Assembly: GCA_008921705.1 (NCBI GenBank)
Contig: VFFE01006968.1
Location: forward strand, 614,227-678,226
From: Burhinus oedicnemus
Lineage: Eukaryota; Chordata; Aves; Charadriiformes; Burhinidae
Length of the DNA stretch: 64,000 nucleotides
Reading direction: 5' to 3'
In this document: piece by piece, positions 12,815 through 25,365 of the stretch
Layout of the letters: every line of letters starts with the position of its first letter
Numbering within the stretch: position 1 is the first letter of the stretch
The notes under the pieces: generated by a model
Told to the model about the DNA's origin: nothing
What the model saw: the letters and a program-made list of their open reading frames with translations, nothing else
Databases searched by the model: none
Made by a program: the position numbers and the translations under genes

Positions 12815-13650
12815 GTGTGAGGTGCCATCCAGAGGACTTGGACAAGCTAGAGAAGCGGGTCTGTGTGAACATCATGAGGTTCAACAAGGCCAAGTGCAGG
12901 GTCCTGCACCTGGGTTGGGGCAACCCCTGGTACCTATACAGGCTGGGGGATGAAGGGATCGAGAGCAGCCCTGCTGAGAAGGACTTCGGGGTACTGGGGG
13001 ATGAAAAGCTAGATATGAGCTGGCAATGTGCGCTCACAGCCCAGAAGGCCAACCACATCCTGGGCTGCATCAAAAGAAGTGTGGCCAGCAGGTCAAGGGA
13101 GGTGAGACTCCACCTGGAGTACTGCATCCAGCTCTGGAGTCCTCAGCACAGGAAAGACATGGACCTGTTGGAGTGGGTTCAGAAGAGGGCCACAAAAATG
13201 ATCAGAGGGATGAAATACCTCTCCTATGAGGACAGGCTGAGAGAGTTGGCGTTGTTCAGCTTGGAGAAGAGATGGCTCTGGGGAGACCTCTGGGGAGACC
13301 TTATTGCAGCCTTTCAGTATCTGAAAGGGGGCTTTTAAGAAAGATGGGAGCAAATTTTTTAGTAGGGCCTGTAGCAATAGGACAAGGGGTAATGGTTTTA
13401 AACTAAAAAAGAGTAGATTTAGACTAGATATAAGGAAGAAATTTTTACAGTAAGAGTGGTGAAACCCTGGAATAGGTTTCCCAGAGAGGTGGTAGATGCC
13501 CCATCCCTGGCAACAGTCAAGGTCAGGTTGGACAAGGCCCTGAGCAACCTGATCAAGTTGAAGAAGTCCCTGCTTATTGCAGGAGGGTTGGACTAGATGA
13601 CCTTTAAAGGTCCCTTCCAACCCAAACTATTCTATGATTCTGTGATTCTA
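12815..13650 (+). mobile_element. CR1 LINE, 5'-truncated copy with a partial reverse-transcriptase ORF
   Basis: The frame around 12819-13338 encodes the region after the catalytic core of the CR1 reverse transcriptase protein. Recognisable blocks are [55 protein letters not shown] and RATKMIRG. All catalytic motifs lie upstream and are missing through 5' truncation. After the stop the element continues through 'cccagagaggtgg' and 'ccatccctgg' to an ATTCTATGATTCTGTGATTCT tail at 13629-13649. Two in-frame changes mark this copy. One is a 27-nt deletion near 13105 relative to the copy at 32.3 kb. The other is a 12-bp tandem duplication at 13276-13299. Antisense open frames across it are shadows. 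Confidence 0.95.
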
Positions 13651-16600
13651 CGAGCCTGCATGGGTCAGGTCTTACCGCAAGCAGTGGCTGCTTTGCATGG
13701 TACTTTCCAAATAGCAGAGCAAAAGTCCTCCATGGACCAGGATAGTCTGTGAATGGCAAAGGTCTGGTTTAGCCATCTCCATGGGAATCACTCCCTACCT
13801 GTGCTCTTTCCACACACAGAGATTTGTGGCCTGTGTCCCATCCTTCAGTCTGTTCCAGCCTGCTGTCATTCATGTTTTGGACTGAGGCTCCTGGGAGCTA
13901 CACTGAGCACCGAAGTGGTCCCAAAGATGCTGTGAAGATTAACGTACACATTTGGTGGTAAACAGTCATTTCTAAATCCCTGTGGGAGCTGCATCTCCTG
14001 TTTACTTGAGCTTGCACAGCCTTTAAGCTGGAGTCACTGAGCTCCCTGAGACAGAATTATTTTATAGAAGAAATAACTTTAAATGAAAACTATGAAATAG
14101 TCACACACAAATGAAATGTTGACTTCTAAGAATGAGTGTTCACACCAGAAACCAGGCTCTGTGGGACTTTCATCCATCCAGAAAATAGAAATAGCTTTTG
14201 TATAAAATTAAAATGAATGAAACCAACTTGACTCTTAAACACTGAACAGTCACAATAAGCTGCTTGTCCATAGCCTGATGTATTTACTAAAAGCACATTC
14301 AAGAGAAACAGGAGCTACTCAGAAGCAATTTACAAACAGGAAAACAGAGGAAATTGGCTGAGTAATTTATTCTCCAGGAAGTATTTGCATGGTTGTATAA
14401 GCAAGGCACCCAGCAAAAAGGCACTGTCATGTCGTACCTGTTCATGACTTAAATATCAGTGTCTTTCAGCGTATTCATTGTGTTCGTGCCAGGTGCCTGC
14501 TAATACAACTTAAAAATTGCAGTTGTAAGTGCCAAATGAAGATTTAATTTTAGGATTTGTTTTTCCTCATGGAAGAAAACTGGAAACCCGTTAAAGCCCA
14601 GGCAATTACTATTTTGCGTCCTGGTGACTGAAACTTCATGCACAAACACAAACACTTATGTAGAGCTGAGCCGCTTACATGTGGGCTGTTGGGACACCGA
14701 GACCAGATACTAAGTTTTCATCTTTGTGCAAGTGTCCAAAAACTTATCCCTCATTATATTGGTTTCTCCCTGTCATTCACTGCCCCTTTGCTGAGAAGGT
14801 GCTATGCCCACTCCTATTTTGTTCTTTGCTCTCTTATTTTGTGAAGCTCTTCTTCTTAACACTGTCCCTGGCCATTTAAATGTAAATTAGTCAGAAGGAA
14901 ACATCTCTCTCTCTCATCCAGCAGAAACCCAGAATGAACTGTGCCTGCAACAATGCACTTGAAGATAGGAAGTAGGAGATAAAGCAGAACTGAAAAGTTG
15001 TGGGGTGAAGCTAGATCATCCTCTGGATCTCCCACCTTTCAGGTGTACTCTTTTTCTGCACCTTTATCACTCATAACAGGGACAGAGATTGACTGCAGCT
15101 GTGATCTGGGTGGTCATGTCCCTGTTTAGAGGCAGGTCTCCGCGTTTCTCTCTCTCCAGGACAAACATGGGCACAAAGGAGTTGAACTGCAATAATATCT
15201 AGTGAGCAGAAACCCCAGCCGAATTTGATCCTTTGACTTGCTGCTTTTAATAACAATATATTTATCAGTAACCAATGACACTATCCTGACAGCCTGACAA
15301 GTGGGGACTTGCTCCAGCTGAAGGAGAGGGAGCAAGGGAGGGAACGGAAATCAGCTCACCCAGTGAGACCCTTTCTTTTCCAGCTACTCAACAACACTCT
15401 CGTTACATGACTTAAAACATGACTTAGAAGTAATTGTTCAGCATTGCAGAAGAATGGCTGTGTACTCCACCATTAATGATTAGCTTCATTTTGCATGAAT
15501 TAATTGACTTCCTGCAATTACTTCTGCTCTTCCCCACCACGCAACCACGGCGTTCTGCTTTCCAAAGGCAGCGAGTCGGCAGCTTGCTGACCCCGGATGC
15601 CTGTGAGCTACAAGGTGCTCATTCCATTTTCTGCACCAGTCGCTGGGCTGAGGCATCCAAATTCCAGCAGACACAGGATGGTTTATGGTTTGCCGTCTGC
15701 ACCAGATGCTTAGCAGGAGGGACAAAGCGAAGGGAGAGTGTGGGAGAGAGGAATGTGTTCACCTTGCCAAGCTGACAGTCACCTGTAAAGGAGTCTGTGT
15801 GGTTGTGGTTAGAGAAGTGACCCCATTAAGAAAAACAACTTGGTGTTTTGTAGTTCTTCGCTTTCCATACTCTCCACCTCCGGAGTACTCCATCTGACGA
15901 GGCAAAGCGCTTTGCTAAATGCCAATTCATCCCTGCATCTGGAAAATTAAATAAAGCACTCCTTGCTTTGCACTTCATTGATAAGAGCGAAGCATCTCCA
16001 GCTGGAGCTTGCCTGGTGCTTTTGTTGATAGGCGAGGCGGTGCCGAACACAGCATGCTGTGCTGCAGCCATCCTGCCTCTGCCGCTTGGCTCCTGTTAGT
16101 GCTTTTTATTTCCATTTAAGCAGAGCGCTGTGACTCAGAAGGCAGGCAGGAAAAATGTGAAGGCAGCAAGGTAGCCTGTCCATAGCCATGGATGTACTTT
16201 GCTTTTCTGCTTAGCGTGCTGCCACTTTGCAGCGTAATCTGCAACCGTCGGGACTGACTGTTGTGGAGCAGGCATTTCGTGCTCAGACACAGCTGAAACT
16301 GCAGTCTGACATTGCAAAATAAGGAACACGAGCACTCTGGAATAAAGGTTTAGACTTAGCAAGGCCCACCAGTCCCAGCTGTGGTGCGTGTGCCAATTCA
16401 CACCTCAGAGCTGCTTGGCAAGGGACAGAAATAACCAAAGAGCACAGATGGGCTCACTACTTCTACAGAAAATCCCATGTCAGCAGAATATACCCAAAGC
16501 TGATGCTTGGAAGAGGATGCTGGACCACGGAAGGAAAGGTGCCTGCAGGAATACTGGGAACCTGCTGAAAGGAGGCTATCAGGGAATGATGTGTTCATGG

Positions 16601-19600
16601 AAGAAAATCAAGAAGGTGAATAACCATGCAGGGAGGAGCCATGAGAGAAAGCTGTGATCCTCTCTAGAGTGGAGGTCTGGGCTTTTGACTCTGGACCTGG
16701 TCCCAAGGAGTGGGGAGAGAGGGATTGTTCATGTGTCTGTTTCTTCAAGGGAGTTTTCTGTGACATTTTCCTACAGCGTATTAACTTCTGTTTGAAATTA
16801 CACACTGAACATGGGGTTCCAGATGCTCTTGATTACGCACCTCATCAGACTCAGCAGGTCTTTGGTAACATAGCCTTCTGTCTCCAGCTCCCACCATTTA
16901 TGGAGTAAGGTGAAGGCATCCGATACTCCACGTGCTGAAGAATACAGTCATCATAGACGCTCTGGGCAAGGGACTTTAGAAACAGAGCAGTGCTACTCCT
17001 GATGCACTCCAAAGCTGAGCTCCTGAAGAGCCATGACAGCTGTCTGCCAGATCAGGAGCCACCAAAGAGAGTATATATTTGCAGTGAAGTTGCTTGTGCT
17101 GACACAGCTTGCTTGTTCCTCCACACTGCTGTTGATGTTATCACTTCTGTGTCCTTTTCTGCACTGAAGTGAGCTTTCTGTCCTGGGAAGAGCTGGGAGA
17201 GTCCACAGGGGCTGTGAATCCCAGAGTACAGAAACAAAAGCCACCCTGAAACACACCCTGCCTCTTCCAGGCTCTTCAGGCCACCTCCAGAGAGCCCTCA
17301 GTAGGGGCTTGCCTACCTCTGACATCCCAGACACCTGGAGGGGGCTGATGCAGATGCACCAGTTTTCCATTATTTACTGGCCTTCCCTGACTGCTGTCCA
17401 TGAATGCACTGATACCTTCGCAAACTAGAGTACATTTAAATCAGATGTTAAAGCTGGATTTTTGATGGCTCTGACAGGCTAAAAGGAGGAAGGCTCAAAA
17501 AGATATGTGCAAAGGGAAGAGGAATACATGTTTACTTCTTTAAGACTTATCTACAAGTGGCACCTCGCTGAAGTCCAACGCTGCATTGACCAAACCTTGA
17601 ATGAACATGAAGCACACCAAAGCATGAGACTGTGAAGAAAATGCAATTTCAGCTCTCCAAAGTGGTATAGCTGTATATTAAGCACCGAACCTGAAATAAC
17701 AGACTGTCTCTCTGCTTTGGGACCCCAGCAATTTGGAATATCACTGTCCATCGCCTGGCAAAGACAAGCGCTGAGATCCATTCAAGAGCTTCACTTGATG
17801 GCTTAACTCATTTTGGAGCTGAGCTGCTGGGGGCTGCCTCTGCAGACGGTGTGGACAGGCCACTGCTCAAGGACATTCAGCCCTGAGGTGTGTAGGACCT
17901 CCCGCTGCTCTGCCCTCAGCAGAGGCAGCCCAAGGGGTTCGGCTCCTAGCTCAGATCCACCAGCAAAACAGGTAGTAGCAAAAGCGCAGGTGAGTTTTAG
18001 GAGTGAGTGAAGCTCACAAGTGAAAACAATTGCTGTGAAGTGGGGGGCTGCTCAAAAACTTTCTTAATGCAGGTCCTATTGTCGTATGTCTATGAGTAAT
18101 CACCTTCTGCTGGCACGAGGCAAAAATCCTTCTGCCATTAAAAAAAATGGCTACAGAAAAAAAAGAACTATTAATGAAAACTCCATGATAATGGTAAAAA
18201 CTCCGGCATAAGTGATGATAAAACTTACTGAGTTAGTGAAAAACGCACTCTGTTTGAGGTTGTGCCGTTGTTGACCCTGGAGATGCGTCACTTGTACTTG
18301 CCTCCACTGGTACCCCCTGCCCTGGCCCCTTGGGCACAGACACGGGCGAGGGAGGCTGAGGGGAGCTTTTTCCCTGCCCCAGTCTTGTGCTAGTATTGCC
18401 CAGCCCTGACCCCAGAATTTGCCAGTGTCCAGCCAGCAACACCCCAAAGCACCCCCAAGAGAAAAGTATGCTGCTCCGCTGCTGCCTGCCCGCCCGCCAT
18501 CAGCAAATGTTCTCAAGATTTATGGGGTAGTAGTTGAAAAAAATATTATTGTAAATAACACTGAAGCTCACCTTACCTTTGAGTGTGCAGTATTTCCTAC
18601 ATATACGTAGGAAATTGCTTGATTTTATGTGCATGTAGAAGTGTACTATTACATTTGCATTTTGGTATGTGTGTGGAGGAAAAAGTATTTCAAAGTCTCT
18701 TCTAAGAATATACACCAAATATGAAATCTCTCAAAAAAATCTTCATGCAGAAATACTTACATACTTACATTGGTAGGAAAGAGGCCCAGTACAATACAAT
18801 TTATCTGACTGTATTTGAAAATTCAAAATATTGAGCATGCTGAGGAATAGCAGTCCATTTATAGAATTAAAACTTGATAAGGGTACACACTGAATGCTTG
18901 AAGACATTGAATGAATTTGAGAAAATAAAATCCTGTTAACAGAAATATTGTTTTCACTAGAGATAGTAATTATGAAATTACTGAGCTCTCATGATTACAA
19001 TTATTTAAAAAATATACAATACACATAGCAAATAGAAATCCAGCTTTAATTCAGTTATACTGGATGTATGATTCAGAAAAGATATCAGATAATTACATAT
19101 GTTACTACAGCTAGTCTTAAATATATATGGTAATTATAGAACTGTAGCAATATAGAACTTAGCCAACCCTCAACACTGCACAGCACTGTTTTTCATTTGA
19201 GGCCATTCATCTGGTTGTAATGCAGTTCAAAATCTGAGGCTTTTCATTATGAGCCACTGCCTATTTCTGACAATCCCATAAACATCAAATCCTACTCAAA
19301 ATGGCCCTAGTCTGAAAAGGGACTTTGTAAAACTGATGCCTTCTTATTCAACTTACTGGCTCTGCTGTGTACCTTCACAGTCATACTTGTGAAAAATTGC
19401 AGAGAGAAAAAGCTAGACTCAAGGTAATGCATTTCAGATATCTACTTCCATCTTCCCTTCTTATTTTGTCTTTGCTATGGTATCAGAACAAGGGCACGTG
19501 ATAGGTATAAAGGAGCTTTGGGTTAAGCACAGTTACTGTCTGTTTAAGAACACAGCCCATTTGTAGTGCAGTTTGTCTCATTTAAGATAGTAAGCTCCCT

Positions 19601-22600
19601 AAATTGAAAGAAATATGCAAATACCACATAGACACATGCATATGTAAAATAATATCCATGCCGGTCTTAATTCCCCGCTCTCCGTCAAGGCTGCATTACA
19701 CCATTATCGAGGAAACGGTGCAAATCTCTGCACCCAGCTGCATCTCTGTGGGCAGAACTGCCAAAACCCTGTTGTTCTGGGACAACAGCCAGCAGCAACA
19801 TTACACCGAATTTCACCCCTGAGATTGCCACCATTGCTCATGGGCAGCAAGTGCTGTGTACCAGTGCTCTGCAGCCAGGACGTCCCCACGAGCCAGGCAG
19901 CTCCGTCCCTTGCAGCACTGTCACCAAAGTGCTTGCAGAGAAAGGGTCCCTCCCAATGAGGCTGGCGAGTGCAGGTGACAGATCTGCGATGGATTAGCCC
20001 CAACTGTAGAAATCAGACCACCTCCTGTGCCAGATACATTGCCTCAGCTCTAACTTCAGCAAAACTAACACGAGCATGTTAATGTACTCTGGAGGAAAGG
20101 AGAGATGCAGGACACAGATATTAAACACCTATTTTCCTCTTTGAAGAAGGGTAAAGACGAGAGCAGTGATGGCTCTTAGATAAGCGGGTCTCCTTGCTGA
20201 ATTCATTACCAGGAGAGGTGTCAGATACCGCAATGCAAGAGACCCTCAGAGAGGAATAGGTGGCAGAGAGCAACATGAAGGACCAGCCATTTGTTTCAGG
20301 ACCTACTGGACAAAATTTAGACTGAAAAAGAGAAACATGAGGGGTTTCTAGATATGTAAAATGTTGAAGAGTGAGAGAATTAATTGGGAGTGAAAGGGAG
20401 CAACGTGACTGAGTTACCACAGAGGTGACTTAGGAAAATCTGCTTTGCAGTAAGCCAGTTGTGAAATCTCCATCCCTGACCTTCCTTACACAGGGTTGAG
20501 AGAAGCACTTACTCAAAATAATATGGAGAAAAGTGGCTCTGCTTTGGGAATAAGTCAACTGCATTTCCTCCCAGGGTCCTTCCCAGGCCTGTGCTCTTCC
20601 ACTCATTTAATATTTTAATTACTTGGGAGTTTTGCTCTAACTCTTACTTGCTAAGTAAGGCTGAACATTGTGCAGCTGAATGCTGGGGGAGAGGGGCTGT
20701 TATAAGTAGCTGCGGCTGGCAAGGTCCTTAGAGCTTCATGGCTAGTGTGGAAGTGAATCTTAATGGCTGTTCATTAAAAAAAATTGGTAACAAAATGCTC
20801 TTACTTATCTTTTTCATAACTAACTTGCTTTTTTTATATCCTCCAGAGCATGATGTTTCAGCGAAAAAATACACTTCCGAAGCACAGATCTATCACTGTT
20901 TCTTATCTTCTTTTTACCTGGGCATCGTTAAGAAAGCAGAGTCTTCTTCATTCATCCACTTCTGCAGCTGTTAACAAGCATCAGAAATAATTAAGCTATT
21001 TTACCCAGCAGCAAATCATTAAATATTCTTTGAAAAACATGCTTAATTGAAAGGAACATTTCCCCCCCATCTATTATGCCAAAACCTTCTTTTCTCTGCT
21101 TCATGCTGTAACATCCTTGCACCTCTGTAGGTATGTTTTGCCAGCTGTCTCAGCTTTGGAAGGCTTGGGTCTTCCAAGCAGCATCATAAGGAAAAAAATG
21201 GGCTTGGTAGAAAATGTGTATAAAATATACTATTAATTCTGTTATGCCTGGAAAACTAAGAGCATAGCACAAGTGGATTAGGTGACTCCAGCTGCTTGCA
21301 GGTATGTTCTACCCCGAGGGTTATAGATGAATTCCTGAAAAAAATTGGCAATACATCAGGATCTTGCTTGAAAGCAGCATGGCTGAGGATTGGGGAGAGT
21401 CTCTCATCTTCACTCCCTGACAGCTCATTCCTCCCCCCTATTCTCTGTACATGCTCTGCTATTCTGCTTTTGCTAATAGTGGTCAGAAATGAAGTGAGCC
21501 TTATAAAATACATATTGCAGTTGCCACTCAAAATAGACATCAGGAAAATGAAGTAAGCAGCATGATAATAGTTGTTTTCCTCTAGTCAAGAGAGAAGCTC
21601 AATATACCTTAATGGCAATCACTAACCAGGAATGGTCACGGGGGCGGGTTTAGGCTTACAAGTCACTCTTTTCCTCGTTATTTATTAGGATGGAGAGAGC
21701 AACAGGCATGAATGACACAGAACGATGAGCACAAAGCCAGCCTTATGATCGAAGAGCCTCAAGCAAGAATAAAATCTTATCTCCGACTGCAGGAGGAAGA
21801 AATCCCGCTGCAGCAATAAATCCAAAGGAACAGGACAAGGCTCTTAGTTACATCCTTTGATTCAGCCGTAGGATGGGAGCAAGCAGCCTGCGCAGGAGCA
21901 GAAGAGCAAAAGATCAATCAGCTGGGGCTTTTTGGTTTTGTATAATATAGGCACAGCCTTTTCTTCTACAATTATCTTCCTGCCCAGGTGATCCCAGGTC
22001 TGTCCTGAAGGATCTTTGAAGCCTTTGTCTGCTTGCAGTGCACGACCTGAAACCATTACTCCCTTGCTCACAGCATTATCATGATTTGCTATTTGTGCTC
22101 CTCTATGGATCCTGCAATTACAGTTGACTGTCCTAAGTTTACCCAAAACAGTGATGTTTTGTGTTGTTGTTTCTAAAATAATAGTTTCCAGAGGCCATTC
22201 CCCACCGCACAATAAGCATTTGAAAGCAGCATTGTGTTTGGAGGCAACCTAATTCCCCTGCGGCACTTCCCAAGCCCCGGCACTGCTGTGTTACTGAAGA
22301 TGCTTTCTCCCTCCTCCCAACCTTGAAATGCCAAATATATCCTGACTACGGATGTTGCAGATGATATAATGACATCGGATTGTAATTCAGATGATGATTT
22401 TACTGCCAAGTAAAATCTTAGCACTGACTACAAACCTAGCAATATTCTCCAGCGAGAAAACAGTATTTACAGTAGGATTTCAGCCACAGCAGCTCCATGG
22501 TGCATTCAAGCATCTGTTTACAAAAAGTTCAAAGAAGCTGAATTGGGTACCGCAAGAAGTGACCGATTTACCACCTTATTATCACATACCTCCATACATA

Positions 22601-25280
22601 CTGCCACCAAATATTACCTCCATTTAAATATTAGGATAAATTTTACAGGACATAAACACAGAAATAGCTGCTTATATAACTTGGAATTGTGGCACAAACT
22701 TTAACGGTAGGAAGAAACAGCAAGGGGAAATCCATTGTTGGGTGACCGTCTTTGACGTAGTCAGGGTTGTGCTCTGCATTGTGTTGAGCAACCAAGACCT
22801 GAGCTGAGATGGAGGTGTTAGCACTGTCCTAGCTTTTAACTTCCTGGCCCACACTGATTTGTATCACAGCCTTCATGTTTTTTAAACAGAGCAATTCCTG
22901 TATGTTTAATACGGAAGCTGTGATTTGCTGTGGAGTTTCCAAAATTTACATGCCTGCAGGATATTTAAAAATATTTCCAAGTCAGCCTATCAAGGCAGGT
23001 TTTTCTCCTGTCAAGAGTGTTTATAGAATAAAAACAAAGATCTCAACAAATGCCTCCCTTGTAACTTTGCCTGTATATAGAACATGAGGTTTGTATAAAA
23101 CAGGTGTCAGTTAGACGGCATTTCCCTGCACTGCTAAACATCTACTCCACTCTCTAAATTACCAGCTCCATATGCAAACATACCAGGTTTGCCAAAAAAA
23201 CCACTGCAACTGACGAAATTCAGATTTAATCTACCAAATAATAAGGTTGCAAAACTACCGGGTATTATATCCTTTTAATATTACCCACTTCAGGGCTACC
23301 AAACCTATTGTAATCACCTTCTCCAGCACGATAGGTGGGCCCTACTAGGAGGAAGGGATGCTTTATGGCAGGATGGGATTTAGGGCAATTTTATTTTGAT
23401 TTTTATGGGGCACGTGCGAGGCAGAAGCCACAAGGAAGAAAATATTTAGAGATCCCCACAGTATAGTACAACACTGTGCACAGCCGTGGTTTGATGCAAA
23501 GGAGGTTTGGCAGCAGAAGGGGATGGAGCAGCCACTGAGCTCCATCCCCGGCGTTGCACCTGGACAGAACCAATCCTACAGTGCCCAACTCTACCACTGC
23601 CTGACAGAAGCCAGGAGACAAAGTACGCACATTTTAACAGAGGTGCACTCCCTGCTTTGAGATGACCTCGTAGCAATGCCTTGATCAGGGGCTGCAAGTA
23701 GATGCACCACACAGATGCAGGTAGCAGCACCAGGCAGAACTGCATCGCAGGCTGTGTAAGGGTGCTGCTGGCATGACCAGCCCCAGCACTTGACTTGACC
23801 CAGCACGGAGCCAACACTGCCCAGCGACACTCCTTCCCTGCATGGATGGTGAAGACGATGTTGGTCTCTCTCCCAGTTGCAGAAGGAGGCATCAGGTACC
23901 CTTGCTCCCCTCTGCTGGTCCCAGGCTCCAGGCCCTCTCCTTCCACACCTAAGGGGTCCTTCAGCCACTTTTGGGACGTTTCTAGATCTTTGACATTTTG
24001 CTGCCATTCTCTGCTCCCCTTCGTGCTTCTTAATGCAATATTCAGCAAAGTTACCAATTCCTTCCTGCTAGCATTTTAACATTTTTGTCTTCTACAGCTG
24101 CTTTCCCTAGCAGATGTTCTTCAACTGCAGTCTGAGGTAATCCCCTCCTTGCCATGGGGGTTTATAAAGCCCACGGCTGCTTCTGTGCTGCCCCTGCTCT
24201 GGAGGTCTCTCCTCCAGCAGCCGCTTGGGTACTCACCCCGCTTTCCTCCAGAGACGCAGCCGAGAGCCCATTGCCCCAGCACAATGGCACGAAGGGTCTT
24301 GACATGAAAGAGAAGCAGACTCATCTTTTCCTAACTACAACCAGCTTGTCTGCACGCACAGAGGAACAAAAAAATGGTAAAAAATATTATTCCGTAACTC
24401 AAAATCTATTCGGGATGGACAAAAACACAAAGCAAGGCAAGGAAAAGAAAAGGTTATGAGTATGGGCAGCTTTAGAAAAATACACTTGCATGAATTTTTC
24501 TTCCTTACTGGGGGAAGTTAGAAAAAAACCATGCTCTTGGAAGAAACTGTAGTAGTTCCCTTCAGGAAGCTCTATTTTGGGATAACATAAGCTATGTGCT
24601 GGTTGGATTAATATTTAACATGGTTGAAAAATAATATCGCCCTATTACGAGTTCCTCCCAAAAATGGGCACAAGCCAAATTCCATTCTAAAGTAATACCT
24701 ATAGAAATGTAAGCACCTCATAGGAGGCAGATACTATCACAAGTCAAAGGAAATGTTTACATATTATGCTTATAATTAAGAAAATAAAATTAAGAAGTTA
24801 ATGACAAAAGAAAAAATACAGCTATCTACATCTTCATATTCTGTTGAATCACCTTTATTTATGTGGCTGATAAATCATCTATTGATTTAGAATTGTTAAA
24901 CATGGGGATTCTTTTCCAGATCTGGAATTTGCTTGGGAAAAGAAGTGCAGTAATTCATGCCAAACTACACAGATGCACACGTGTATTTTAAAAGCACTTT
25001 ATTAGGATAGAATCAAGCTCTTTTTTCACCAGTGTTTTGAATCTTTCTAGGAAGAATGGAGTATTTTTCAAATTTCCTTATTAAACATACCTGTTTTTTT
25101 CTAGATATCACAAGTCCTCTCTTATTACCTGTGACAGTGAAATACCAGCCCTTTGGAGTCTGGATCAAAGAGGTCCTACATCTTCCTCCTCTATTAGCTC
25201 TAAATGTTTTCTGTGGCTAAGATTCATGACTGTACAGATGGTCTATTCATCATGTTAGGCTCAATTACCTCTCAAAATAT
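13651..25280. other. Long gene-free interval
   Basis: Over 11 kb no repeat family, RNA gene or confident exon is recognised. Local features are a cluster of TAAT and octamer-like motifs at 15431-15540, a GC-rich patch at about 18240-18500, a perfect 9-bp hairpin at 18592-18615, and a GC-richer zone at 23440-24320. That last zone holds a 203-codon minus-strand frame (23446-24057) with no recognisable domain. Some of this may be conserved regulatory sequence, but composition alone cannot show it. Confidence 0.5.
15431..15540. promoter_or_regulatory. Candidate enhancer core: TAAT / octamer-like cluster
   Basis: Within about 110 bp there are several homeodomain-type cores: taattg at 15431, a ccattaatgattag block at 15470-15483, and gaattaattgac and gcaatta further on. 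There is also an octamer-like 'attttgcatgaatt' at about 15488-15501. Such clusters are common in developmental enhancers but also arise by chance in AT-rich DNA. Nothing else in the sequence proves function. Confidence 0.2.
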
Positions 25281-25284
25281 ATGG

Positions 25285-25365
25285 GGGAAAGCATGTTTCC
25301 ATTGAAGTCAGTGTTAAAATTCCTATTACTGCAATGGGGCTACGATTTCACTCACAGGGTTTCAA
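25285..25365. repeat. Possible ancient amniote repeat ('ccattgaagtca' type)
   Basis: The run 'tttccattgaagtcagtgtt', followed by 'actgcaatggggctacgatttca', resembles an old interspersed sequence of reptile and bird genomes built around the near-palindrome CATTGAAGTCAATG. A related-looking segment lies at 33505-33575. I cannot name the family. Confidence 0.3.

Noticed and set aside
12362..12820. 152-codon plus-strand open frame
   Set aside because: No domain is visible and the end runs into a CR1 insertion, so it is best explained as chance.
13093..13620. 175-codon minus-strand frame, and similar antisense frames at 12777-13127 and 32056-32565
   Set aside because: These are antisense shadows of CR1 reverse transcriptase sequence.
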